NCBI RefSeq assembly: GCF_023715725.1
Contig: NZ_JAMBOT010000004.1
Span: 62,001 to 126,000, forward strand
Length of the DNA: 64,000 nucleotides
DNA from: Paenibacillus pasadenensis
GTDB taxonomy: Bacteria > Bacillota > Bacilli > Paenibacillales > Paenibacillaceae
Reading direction: 5' to 3'
This document shows positions 45,071-53,727 of this stretch, piece after piece; the stretch's first letter is position 1, and every line of letters begins with the position of its first letter. A program made the translations under genes and the position numbers. The notes beneath the pieces are model-generated. The model was not told where the DNA came from. It saw nothing but the letters and a program-made list of their open reading frames with translations, and made no database searches.

Positions 45071-47062
45071 TTACTTCGAAACGCTGCCCAGCTTGTACGA
45101 GCCGATAGGGAAGCGGCCTTTGTTGGCAAAATCGATACCGGCTCTGCTCGTTTCCGGGTTAATAATCGCAACGGATATATCGTATTTTCCCGAGGCGAGC
45201 GAAGCAATCGGAATGGAATCCGTTACGGTGTAGGTGCCGGTTCTCCACGTTCTCAGATCAGCCGTAGTCCTCTTTTTGGCTACTACCGTATCCCCTTTAC
45301 GAAGCTGGAGCTCCAGCGGCCAATGGAACGGAAAATGCTGTACGCCTGCATTTTCGACCTTTAGCGTTATTTTGAAGGAGCTGCCCGCCAGCGCCGCCGG
45401 ATGCGTCACTTCCTTCAGCACAAGATGATAGCCCATCCGTTTTTTCATCTTGTCCATGTTACCTTGCAGGCTATTGCCCGCCGGCAAAGCAGCTGGAGAG
45501 TTGGGGCCCAGCCAGCTGACTTTGCTCATCTCCGTCTGGCGCATCGTTTCATCAAAACCGCTGCCTTCCGTCAGGGAAGCCTTCATGCCAACCTCGCCGC
45601 TATAAAACTCTCCCGCAGATATACGGGTATCCCAGAAGTTTGGATTGCCCGGCTGTTTTTGGCCAAGGTCATCCCAATATCCGTTTTGCGTTCCGGTATA
45701 CCAGCCCCAATCGGAATCGAAGCTAGGCTTATCGCCGAATACGTCGTTGAACATGCCGAGCTTCATGCCTTTATTGTTGCTCGTCGCCAGTCCGACACTG
45801 CGGCGAATCATCACCTGCATCTTATCTTCCTTGCCCGCAAAGGCATCAATGTAATGCTGGATATACTGGTTTGATACATCATTCGGCGGAAATTCTCCTG
45901 TGAAGTGAGTGCTAACGGAGCTGGCCGGAGTTTCGGTATACGGCCAGGTGTGGAATTCTCCCCAATGGCCCAGCGAACCGATCTGCACAAATGCAACAGG
46001 GCGCGCGTTGGTGTTGTAACGAGCGGCGATGGCGTCGACCGCCATTTTATGCCGCTGAATGACGACCTTCGAGCTGTAGTTAGGCGAGAAGCCGCGGTTA
46101 TTCCCGGCACCCATACGCCCTGTTGTATCGTTATACACCGTTCCAGGCGAATCGCCAGCTGCAACCATTTCATCATAGAGCCAGTCCGGAATATCGCGGT
46201 GAGCCTCTCCCGTCGGACTGTCCATAATAAAGCGGAATACGATTTTTACCCCTTTGCTCTTCCAATGGGCAAAATTGTTGGTCTTCTCGACCGCATCAAA
46301 ATCCAGCTTCCCTTTAACCGGCTCCAGCTCTTTCCAGGTCACTCCGGCATATACAAGCTTGTGCGGCTGCGGATATCCGGTCGTTTTAGCCGTTGGCGCC
46401 CATCCTTTAAAAGGGTTATTAAGCGGGCTGTCCAGCTCCTCCAGAGCGGTCGTTACCGTTGACGGCTCTGCGGCCTCTGCCGCTACTACATAAGCAGGGA
46501 GTGCGCCGTCTGCCGCCGGAAGCCTGTTGCTTGGCGAATTGTTGTCGATGTAGCCTATTTTTATGGTGCTACCCGTAGTCACTTTTAAAGTGGCGAGCGG
46601 CACAACGGCCTCGATGACAGTGGACGAACGTTTGAACTGCTCAGGCGAAAGTGTGGCCGCTTTATCCCAGCTCCAGGATTGGCCATCTCCGGTATAAGTG
46701 TACAGGGTATCGTTTTCCAGAAACATCTCAACCCCTGTTTCTCCCCAGCCCGAAGCCTTGTACCCGGTCGCTGCATTATTATCGGTATTCAGCCAGAAGC
46801 TGCCGGTAGCGGTACTAAGACCAGCGCCTTTTACAAGCAAGTATAAATTTGTGTTATCGTTGGCAGCCTTTAAGCTCTGCGCTGTACCGGCATTTGTTGC
46901 GAGCTCCTTGATTCCATCCCAGTCGCTGCTGTTTCCATCTACCGTAATGGTCGCTGCATGCGCTGTTGGCACGGAACCCATCGGAATGAATAAGGCAACG
47001 GCCAAAGCAGCTGTTACCGTAATAGCGGTAAGCCATCTATACTGTCCCACAAAATGTCTCAC
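45071..47062 (-). CDS. Secreted DUF4874/DUF4832 glycosidase-like protein 3
   Basis: About 663 residues. I place the start at a GTG at 47062 (MRHFVGQYRW), six bases after GGAGG. The TTG two codons earlier touches the ribosome binding site. Signal peptide ending AHA, ITVDGNSSDWDGIKEL CBM9/DOMON-like module, and barrel motifs VTWKELEPVKGKLDF, DIPDWLYDEM, GSLGHWGEFHTWP and GMFNDVFGD. It ends with the family-typical IDFANKGRFPIGSYKLGSV. Very similar to its two neighbours, so a product of tandem duplication. Its upstream region (divergent to spoVR) shows no LacI operator. Confidence 0.88.
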   Translation of the reverse strand: MRHFVGQYRWLTAITVTAALAVALFIPMGSVPTAHAATITVDGNSSDWDGIKELATNAGTAQSLKAANDNTNLYLLVKGAGLSTATGSFWLNTDNNAATGYKASGWGETGVEMFLENDTLYTYTGDGQSWSWDKAATLSPEQFKRSSTVIEAVVPLATLKVTTGSTIKIGYIDNNSPSNRLPAADGALPAYVVAAEAAEPSTVTTALEELDSPLNNPFKGWAPTAKTTGYPQPHKLVYAGVTWKELEPVKGKLDFDAVEKTNNFAHWKSKGVKIVFRFIMDSPTGEAHRDIPDWLYDEMVAAGDSPGTVYNDTTGRMGAGNNRGFSPNYSSKVVIQRHKMAVDAIAARYNTNARPVAFVQIGSLGHWGEFHTWPYTETPASSVSTHFTGEFPPNDVSNQYIQHYIDAFAGKEDKMQVMIRRSVGLATSNNKGMKLGMFNDVFGDKPSFDSDWGWYTGTQNGYWDDLGQKQPGNPNFWDTRISAGEFYSGEVGMKASLTEGSGFDETMRQTEMSKVSWLGPNSPAALPAGNSLQGNMDKMKKRMGYHLVLKEVTHPAALAGSSFKITLKVENAGVQHFPFHWPLELQLRKGDTVVAKKRTTADLRTWRTGTYTVTDSIPIASLASGKYDISVAIINPETSRAGIDFANKGRFPIGSYKLGSVSK

Positions 47063-47134
47063 ATCCAACCTCCATCATATTTGGCATCAGCGTTACCTTT
47101 TCCCAAACGAAATGGCTCCATGCAGATGGTTAGC

Positions 47135-47163
47135 TCATAGTCCCGTCCAACCGCGCATACATT
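47135..47163 (+). promoter_or_regulatory. SigE-like promoter of spoVR
   Basis: TCATAGT (47135-47141), 14 bases, CATACATT (47156-47163). This fits the Bacillus SigE consensus (KMATATT-N14-CATACAHT). B. subtilis spoVR is SigE-dependent. Confidence 0.65.
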
Positions 47164-47202
47164 GGGTATGAACCTTAACTTTGGCACGGAGGGATGAACG
47201 AT

Positions 47203-48636
47203 ATGACCCAGGACGAGATCCGCCAGCTCGAGCGGGCGATTGATGAAATTACCGAGATCGCCGTCGGCTTCGGTCTGGACTTCTACCCGATGCGATACGA
47301 GATCTGCCCGGCGGACATTATTTATACGTTTGGCGCGTACGGCATGCCGACCCGTTTTTCGCACTGGAGCTTCGGCAAATCCTTTAATAAAATGAAGCTG
47401 CAGTATGATCTTGGCTTGAGCAAAATTTACGAGCTCGTCATCAACTCCAATCCGTGTTACGCCTTCCTGCTGGACGGGAACTCCCTCATCCAAAACAAAC
47501 TCATCGTGGCGCATGTGTTGGCACACTGTGATTTTTTCAAAAACAACGCCCGTTTCCGCAACACCAACCGCGATATGGTCGAGAGCATGTCCGCCACCGC
47601 CGAGCGGGTCAGCCAGTATGAAATGCTGTACGGTACCGAAACCGTTGAGTCGTTCATCGACTCCGTGCTGGCGATCCAAGAGCATATCGATCCCAGCTTG
47701 GTAAAGCCAAGACAGATGGACAAATCCCGCCATGACGAATTTCTTCGCAAGGAAGCCGATAACGCCGAGGAAAAGCGCGCGGGCGAGTATGACGATTTGT
47801 GGTTGCTGGATGAAAGCAACGCTGGTGATCAGGAGGTTCCGCAGGACCCGCAGCGCTTTCCGCGCCGTCCTGAAAAGGATCTGGTATGGTTCATTGAAGA
47901 GCATAGCCCCACCATGCAGGACTGGCAGCGGGATATCATGAGCATGCTTCGCGAGGAAATGTTGTACTTCTGGCCGCAGATGGAGACAAAAATAATGAAT
48001 GAAGGCTGGGCCTCCTACTGGCATCAGCGCATCATTCGTGAAATGGACCTGACGAGCGAGGAAACGATTGAGTTCGCCAAGCTCAACTCCTCCGTAGTCG
48101 TGCCAGGGCGCGGCAGCCTCAATCCGTACTACCTGGGGCTGAAAATTTTCGAGGATATCGAAAAGCGCTGGGAAAACCCGAGCGAGGAAGATCAACGGCG
48201 TTTTGGCTACAAGCAGGGACGCGGCCGCGAGAAAATATTTGAGGTTCGCGAGCTTGACTCCGACACCTCGTTTTTGCGGAATTATTTGACCAAACCGCTC
48301 GTTGAGGAGCTGGACCTGTACATTTTCGAGAAAAAAGGACCGGAATGGAAAATTACCGATAAAACGTGGAAAAACATCCGCGAGCAGCTTGTGTACTCCC
48401 GCATTAATGGAGGCTTCCCGGTCCTTGAGGTGCTGAATGGCGACTTTAACCGGGTTGGGGAGCTTTATCTGGGGCATAAATACGAGGGTGTTGAACTAGA
48501 TCTGAAATACGTGGAGCGCACCCTCCCCCACGTCGTAGCGCTCTGGGGCAAAGCGGTGCATCTGGAAACCGTTGTGGAAGACAAAAAAATCGTCTTCAGC
48601 TGCGACGGCAAAAAGACGAGCCGGAAATTCATCTGA
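47203..48636 (+). CDS. spoVR: Stage V sporulation protein R (SpoVR family)
   Basis: About 477 residues from 47203 ([13 protein letters not shown]), which lies ten bases after GGAGG. An ATG at 47194 touches the GGAGG. It has the family signatures [34 protein letters not shown] and [17 protein letters not shown], with conserved His/Glu residues. SpoVR takes part in spore cortex formation in B. subtilis by an unknown mechanism and functionally groups with PrkA and YhbH. Followed by its own terminator. Confidence 0.95.
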   Translation: MTQDEIRQLERAIDEITEIAVGFGLDFYPMRYEICPADIIYTFGAYGMPTRFSHWSFGKSFNKMKLQYDLGLSKIYELVINSNPCYAFLLDGNSLIQNKLIVAHVLAHCDFFKNNARFRNTNRDMVESMSATAERVSQYEMLYGTETVESFIDSVLAIQEHIDPSLVKPRQMDKSRHDEFLRKEADNAEEKRAGEYDDLWLLDESNAGDQEVPQDPQRFPRRPEKDLVWFIEEHSPTMQDWQRDIMSMLREEMLYFWPQMETKIMNEGWASYWHQRIIREMDLTSEETIEFAKLNSSVVVPGRGSLNPYYLGLKIFEDIEKRWENPSEEDQRRFGYKQGRGREKIFEVRELDSDTSFLRNYLTKPLVEELDLYIFEKKGPEWKITDKTWKNIREQLVYSRINGGFPVLEVLNGDFNRVGELYLGHKYEGVELDLKYVERTLPHVVALWGKAVHLETVVEDKKIVFSCDGKKTSRKFI

Positions 48637-48651
48637 AGCAACAAGCTCCCG

Positions 48652-48684
48652 TGACGCTTTTACAGCGCTCGGGAGCTTTTTTTT
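48652..48684 (+). terminator. Terminator after spoVR
   Basis: AGCTCCCG / CGGGAGCT stem with GCG loop pairing, followed by eight T. Confidence 0.88.
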
Positions 48685-48708
48685 AACGATTAATTGAAAT
48701 CATGAGGT

Positions 48709-49386
48709 TCATAACGATAATTGCAACAAGTGAATCACATCGCTAGGACGAGTTACTCTTTCGAACTTACTGTCGATATGCGAGTTAAACCAAACGGCGC
48801 GATAAGGCTTTAAACCAGCATCGCTGGCCCCCTCCAATTCATTGGAACCGCCATCTCCGATGAAAACAGCTTCTGAAGGCGCAACTCCGAGCCGGCTGCA
48901 CGCCAATTCATAGATTCTCTTATCGGGCTTTGCTAATCTGACCTCATACGAAAATATCGCTTCATCAAAATAAGGAGCCAGCTCACAATGTCGCCATTCC
49001 CGTATTTCCTCTTCCGTGCAGTTGCTGACCAGAGCAAGCTTGACTCCCGAGCTTTTAAGCGCAGCCAGCATTTCCAACATGTCCGGACGGATCTTTCTAA
49101 ACGGAATTCTCTTCTCTTCCATTCTCATCTCATACAGAGCTTCAATGGAAGCAGAATTTATTTTCAGCTGGCGCTTGTTCAGGATATCTTCCAAAACGGC
49201 GAAATAGTCCGCAAATGTCCCATTCATACGATCGCTGCTGCGGCGCCGCCATTCCAGCTTAAACTCATCATTGGATAATCCGAGCAACGTTTGATAATCA
49301 TAATCTCGTTTTGAAATTCTTGTTGAATGGTCAAATTCAGTAATTAACGTTTCAAACAGGTCGAACAGAACCGCTTTAATTGGCAT
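48709..49386 (-). CDS. HAD-superfamily hydrolase
   Basis: A 225-residue phosphatase-like protein with HAD motif I AVLFDLFETLI (nucleophile Asp10 or thereabouts), motif II LVSNCTEEE, a Lys in RLAKPDKRIYELA, and motif III VFIGDGGSNELEGA. Substrate unknown. Its start overlaps the 3' end of the HD-domain gene, so they are coupled. Confidence 0.88.
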   Translation of the reverse strand: MPIKAVLFDLFETLITEFDHSTRISKRDYDYQTLLGLSNDEFKLEWRRRSSDRMNGTFADYFAVLEDILNKRQLKINSASIEALYEMRMEEKRIPFRKIRPDMLEMLAALKSSGVKLALVSNCTEEEIREWRHCELAPYFDEAIFSYEVRLAKPDKRIYELACSRLGVAPSEAVFIGDGGSNELEGASDAGLKPYRAVWFNSHIDSKFERVTRPSDVIHLLQLSL

Positions 49387-49813
49387 CCGGCTTCATCTCT
49401 CTTCTCAATATTTTGAGAGCCTCACGGTATTTCTCCAGTCTTTTGTAGTCCTTTTCGGTTGGTTGATTAATTCTTGCTATATTCATATTCTCTTCTATAT
49501 CAGCTATTTTAACCATTTTAGATAGCGGATTGTGAAGTGTTTTCCGAACGAACTGCTCGTAACTGTCCAATTGGGATCTCGTTAATAATCCGATAGCTTC
49601 CACAACTTCTTGTGAAAACCCCAGCTCTCGCAGTTGATCAAGCGTGATATCCGTGTCCTCCACAACGTCATGAAGCACAGCTACAATCTTTTCGTCGATC
49701 GTTTCTACCCGGTTCATAACGGCCAACGGATGCAAAATGTAAGGGGCCCCGCCCTTATCAACCTGACCTTTATGCGCCTGAAGAGCGAGCGAGATAGCCA
49801 GTTCAATGTTCAT
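49376..49813 (-). CDS. HD-domain phosphohydrolase (SpoT/RelA-type HD)
   Basis: A 145-residue protein resembles the hydrolase half of RelA/SpoT: AHKGQVDKGGAPYILHPLAVM, VAVLHDVVEDTDIT (HD motif) and a later VKIADIEENMN. As a lone HD domain it could hydrolyse (p)ppGpp or another nucleotide. It forms an operon with the downstream HAD gene. AAGGAG precedes the ATG. Confidence 0.85.
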   Translation of the reverse strand: MNIELAISLALQAHKGQVDKGGAPYILHPLAVMNRVETIDEKIVAVLHDVVEDTDITLDQLRELGFSQEVVEAIGLLTRSQLDSYEQFVRKTLHNPLSKMVKIADIEENMNIARINQPTEKDYKRLEKYREALKILRREMKPDAN

Positions 49814-49876
49814 CGGATTCGCTCCTTTTCAAGTCCCACGAATTTGCCTATTAATTTTTTTGTTATAACTTTCCGT

Positions 49877-50716
49877 CTACCTGAATTCGACTGAATCTTG
49901 TCCCATCAGTGGAGAGCGTCTCAGCAAATGTTTAATGATCCATCCATCGTAGTCGATAAGAATGCCTTTCGCCATATCTCGGCAAGCACTTTCGATAAGC
50001 CAAGCCCACCACATTGGTGTAATTAATTCCCACTCCTCAGGTTCAAGCGGCGAAAAATCGTTATACGCATGGATGACCTCATCATGCACACCGCGCCACG
50101 AAAGCGCAAAGTCGGCGATTCTATGATTCCAATGAGCTAGCTCAAAATCAAGAATACCTGAGAGGCACCCATCTTTAAAACGTAAATTCCACGGGGTAAA
50201 GTCTCCATGTATGATAATGCCACTCCTAATTTGAGGCTTTAGTTCAATAATTCGCTCGCGCGCTCGATCAAGGTGCCATCGTAATATGCTAATTTCTTCA
50301 GGCCGTTTCTGATCATTTTCAGAGAGGATACGATCTAGGGTTAAGTCCCCGAGGATTTCTTCACAACGTCGCCAATTTTCGCGTTGCTCAAATCCGGTAA
50401 GCTGTGCAAGACTAGTATGAAATTTCGCAAGAAGTTCACCACGTGTACGTTGTTCCATCATTCGGTTTTCTACCGGTGGAGGATCACCAGAAAGATAAGG
50501 AAATAAGCACCAGAAATAACTGCTTAATTCAATAGGTTCGTTGACAGCTGGAGCGACTGGCCACCCCAGCTTAGCGATACTTGTAAGCAAGCGTAATTCA
50601 TAGTCGATATCTGGAGCGGAATTAAGCCACCAACGGCGCAAGACAAGTTGTTCTCCGCGAAAATTTACAAGCCAATGCTGATTGAATCTACCGCCCAATG
50701 GACGAATTAATTTCAC
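49877..50716 (-). CDS. Aminoglycoside-phosphotransferase-fold kinase
   Basis: 279 residues with the kinase-like catalytic loop IIHGDFTPWNLRF and the metal loop GILDFELAHWNHRIADFALSW. These families phosphorylate antibiotics, sugars or choline-type substrates; the substrate here is unknown. The GTG at 50716 has no ribosome binding site. The same frame is open upstream to 50776 and encodes a plausible N-terminus (INHKFEGILPSDEILDNFE). There GGGGGAAG lies before ATT ATA, so the gene may start at a non-standard ATT or have lost its ATG. Confidence 0.8.
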   Translation of the reverse strand: MKLIRPLGGRFNQHWLVNFRGEQLVLRRWWLNSAPDIDYELRLLTSIAKLGWPVAPAVNEPIELSSYFWCLFPYLSGDPPPVENRMMEQRTRGELLAKFHTSLAQLTGFEQRENWRRCEEILGDLTLDRILSENDQKRPEEISILRWHLDRARERIIELKPQIRSGIIIHGDFTPWNLRFKDGCLSGILDFELAHWNHRIADFALSWRGVHDEVIHAYNDFSPLEPEEWELITPMWWAWLIESACRDMAKGILIDYDGWIIKHLLRRSPLMGQDSVEFR

Positions 50717-50788
50717 TTCAAAATTGTCCAGTATTTCGTCGCTAGGTAAAATCCCCTCAAATTTATGATTTATAATTCTTCCCCCTTT

Positions 50789-51490
50789 TCAATGTGCTTC
50801 GGACCCCAACTCTTCCAAAATTCGCCCAACCTCATCCAACCTCCTAATCATATAATCCGGTTTATCCGACGCCTCATCCCATTCTTCGATTTCTCGGATC
50901 CACACCGTGCCCAATCCTGCGCTCTTTGCCCCCGTAATATCATTACGCGGATGATCTCCAACGTATATACTGGACGCTGCCGATACTCCTAACCGCTCCA
51001 AGGCCAGCTCGAAAATTTTAGGATCGGGCTTCTTCAGCTGCACCTCATCCGACACGATAATAGCATCAAAATAACTCCGCAGCTGAACTTGATCAATTTT
51101 CGAGTTTTGCGAGTGCACGGATCCATTTGTAATTAACCCCAGCTTGATCTGTTCTAATTTCAACTGTTCTAACAGTTCAATAGCTCCGTCCATTACTACC
51201 GTATGTTTAAAAAACTCCGAAAACCAATATTCCAAAAGCCTATCGGCTGTTACCGGACTTTTCATCTCAAGACTCGTCATCAGCTCTGTGTACAGCTCAC
51301 GTTTTTTTCGATACCCGTCCTGATCCGCCGCAATGATAGACTCAACAATTTCAGTTTTGCTCATCGAATCCCCAATGACTACAAACTCATCGACAAATCG
51401 TTCCGCATAACCTTGAAACGCCTTTCTGCGATTAATAAGAGTGTTATCCAGATCAAAAAGTACGGCTTGAATCGGCATAACGAGTCTCAC
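50789..51490 (-). CDS. HAD-superfamily hydrolase (YjjG-like)
   Basis: A 233-residue protein with motif I AVLFDLDNTL, motif II LGLITNGSVHSQNSKI, the Lys in VQLKKPDPKIFELAL and motif III IYVGDHPRNDITGAKSAG. It may be a nucleotide phosphatase. Start is either GTG at 51490, overlapping the methyltransferase stop as GTGA, or ATG at 51478. Confidence 0.87.
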   Translation of the reverse strand: MRLVMPIQAVLFDLDNTLINRRKAFQGYAERFVDEFVVIGDSMSKTEIVESIIAADQDGYRKKRELYTELMTSLEMKSPVTADRLLEYWFSEFFKHTVVMDGAIELLEQLKLEQIKLGLITNGSVHSQNSKIDQVQLRSYFDAIIVSDEVQLKKPDPKIFELALERLGVSAASSIYVGDHPRNDITGAKSAGLGTVWIREIEEWDEASDKPDYMIRRLDEVGRILEELGSEAH

Positions 51491-52193
51491 TCTCCCTTTT
51501 TCATCTTGATTAAACAGAGATAGCCGGCCCCGCCGTAGTTAGAGTCATCCTCAATGCGCTCCAACTCAAACGAAGTCTCTTCCAGCTCAGATTGCAAGCT
51601 CGTTTGTGTGAACCAATGCACAAAACCTTTGCCCAACGGAAAATTGTCGCCCTCTTCCAGGATGTTGAATGCAGCCGCCGGACTTGCCTCAAAATACTCA
51701 TCCCGCGCTTCGGACATTGCTTCCTCCGGCACAATGTATTGGGTCAAGAGACAGATACCGCCAGGCTTGAGCACTCACTGTACTCTTTCAATGCTTGCGC
51801 TCTTAATTTCCGCGTTGGTATGTAACAGAGAACCTTAAACCCGATTATCGCGTCAAATTCCGCATCCTTAAAGGGCAGCCCCACTCCTTCATTCTGGATA
51901 TAACGAATCGGTTGGTTATGTTTTATCGAATGCTCCTTGGCAACGTTTAGCAGCTGCTCACTTACATCCGTTCCAGTGACCTGGTAGCCTTTTCCCTCCA
52001 AATATATGGCGATTCTTCCAGCACCGCAGCCTACATCCAGAACTTCTCCGTTCCCAGGCAGCTGATTGAGCAAAGAAAGCTCGGATGATAATGGCCCTGA
52101 CTTTAACTCGTTGGAGTAATGCGTAACTTGCTCCGCTTCATCAAACCAGAATCGTACGGCGTCCAGCAAATACTTCTGCTCATGAGATATCAC
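51487..52193 (-). pseudogene. Class I SAM methyltransferase, frameshifted
   Basis: Two overlapping frames make one methyltransferase. The first (51744-52193) carries motif I EVLDVGCGAGRIAIYLEGKGYQVTGTD and runs to ALKEYSE. The second (51487-51774) continues with LKPGGICLLTQYIVPEEA and the C-terminus. The switch lies near 51775-51780, where AGTGAGTGCTCAAG would be continuous with one extra G (GAG GTG CTC AAG). A single-base deletion is the simplest explanation; a sequencing error is possible. Substrate unknown. Confidence 0.85.
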
Positions 52194-52360
52194 TCTTATG
52201 AGTCTCCTCCCTATTGCTCTTTTATCATCGCCTGGGCTTCTATCCCCACCAACAAAGGATCAATCTAATTTCTAATTAAGGGGCAACTGCCGGGGCGAAT
52301 CTATTAATGAATACATATAGTTATAAAAAGCTAGTTTCAGAACTTAAGGAGGATAATAAC

Positions 52361-52861
52361 ATGAGTAAAGAGCAAGCCCATATTAGCAATGTCAAAGGTT
52401 CCACTATTGGCGTTATTCTAGTTCTGTTTATACTTCTCGTCATCGTCACCGCTGTCTTTTATGTCCGACCGACAGAGGATGATGGTCCGATTGGCGGACT
52501 ATCTACAAGAACGTTCAGCATCTACAACAATACGAGTGCATATACCCTTTATGCGACTTCCGTTTCTTCGTATGCAACTCCAATCTCCCAGCCCCCTGAC
52601 ATTTTATATCCAAACGGAGGATTAAACCAATATAATGTAACTGCCTCAGGAAGCAAGAACGTCACCCGGCGAGCTCCGATCGTTTACGACGTGCGTGATG
52701 AGGCCGGTGTTAGCGTGGGGACTCTCCAGTTCACTCTTCGTGTGAGAAGAGGAGGCTTGGGCAGCGTTACGGCTACTATCGTGGACGTTTCCACAACTGC
52801 GCCAATTAATTGGAGCGTTTCCGAGCTGATTTTAACGCTTACTAACCCGATTCTCTTCTAA
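52361..52861 (+). CDS. YjcZ-like membrane anchor fused to an extracellular domain
   Basis: 166 residues from 52361 (MSKEQAHISN), eight bases after AAGGAGG. An earlier ATG at 52307 has no site. Residues about 12-33 (STIGVILVLFILLVIV) are nearly the same as the 33839 YjcZ microprotein. They are followed by an external domain of about 125 residues rich in Ser/Thr/Tyr and beta-strand (FSIYNNTSAYTLYATSVSSY, later LQFTLRVRRGG). This looks like a YjcZ-type membrane segment that has gained a surface or intermembrane-space domain. No match to a known domain comes to mind. Confidence 0.75.
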   Translation: MSKEQAHISNVKGSTIGVILVLFILLVIVTAVFYVRPTEDDGPIGGLSTRTFSIYNNTSAYTLYATSVSSYATPISQPPDILYPNGGLNQYNVTASGSKNVTRRAPIVYDVRDEAGVSVGTLQFTLRVRRGGLGSVTATIVDVSTTAPINWSVSELILTLTNPILF

Positions 52862-52965
52862 ATTCACTCAACTACTGGCTTATAGCTGCGATAGTGAGAG
52901 CGGAAAACTTTATGATTAAATTTTAAAAGCTCCTTAAATGGTATTACTCTAGATCTCTAATAATC

Positions 52966-52994
52966 AAAAGTCCAACACTTGTTGGGCTTTTTTC
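52966..52994. terminator. Terminator after the YjcZ-fusion gene
   Basis: AAAAGTCCAACA-CT-TGTTGGGCTTTTTT, effective on both strands. The convergent gene's stop lies inside it. Confidence 0.85.
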
Positions 52995-53580
52995 AAGGGC
53001 ATAATGCCGGAATGAATATATTTAACAACTTATTTAGTTTTCTGTAATATTGTTTGTCAATTAGAACGACTAATAAGCTTTGATCAATGTCCGAGTAAAA
53101 GAATCTTTTATCGCTACCATGTTCCATTAACAAAACGGAGAAAATTCGAAAAATATCTCTATCCATCCAGTCCAAATTTACCATTAACGAATACTCATAA
53201 GATTTTCCCGCCACTGTAAATGCGATTTTTGCCAATCCAGCATCGACATCCACCTCATCGCATACATCATCTATAATTAATTCATTGGCTATCATCTCTT
53301 TTATTCTCCGCAATAAATTTGCATAATCCCCATGTCCCTCAATACATTCGGTATCCAGATACCAGACATCATTGCTAGGCGAAACAAAGATATCCCTTTC
53401 AATTTCAATCTCTGATCCTAATTCAATTAGCAGATGAATATATGTATTTCTACTGAACCTATCCTTAATAAGATGAGAATATCTTTCCAGATTCAGATCA
53501 CTTCTACAAGTGAGACCGATACATTCCAGATCTCTGAGCATTTTATTTATTTTAGGACTCTTTTTCTTAAACCAACCCAT
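52993..53580 (-). CDS. Hypothetical 195-residue acidic protein
   Basis: Starts at 53580 behind GGAGATAATACGG. Short basic N-terminus (MGWFKKKSPKINK), then an acidic alpha/beta body (FVSPSNDVWYLDTECIEGHGDYANLLRRIKE, DEVDVDAGLAKIAF) and a hydrophobic-basic C-terminus. No recognised motif; the style resembles contact-dependent immunity or SMI1-like proteins, but that is only an impression. AT-rich. Confidence 0.65.
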   Translation of the reverse strand: MGWFKKKSPKINKMLRDLECIGLTCRSDLNLERYSHLIKDRFSRNTYIHLLIELGSEIEIERDIFVSPSNDVWYLDTECIEGHGDYANLLRRIKEMIANELIIDDVCDEVDVDAGLAKIAFTVAGKSYEYSLMVNLDWMDRDIFRIFSVLLMEHGSDKRFFYSDIDQSLLVVLIDKQYYRKLNKLLNIFIPALCP

Positions 53581-53727
53581 CCGTATTATCTCCCCGGTTA
53601 CTGAACTCAGTTAAAATTTACCTTTTCTCCATTGAACTTACAAGGCTTCTTCCGTTTGTATATCGAATACAATAATCAATGCTCAATTCTATAGCTATTC
53701 CTAGTTAAACTACGAAAGGGTGACCCG

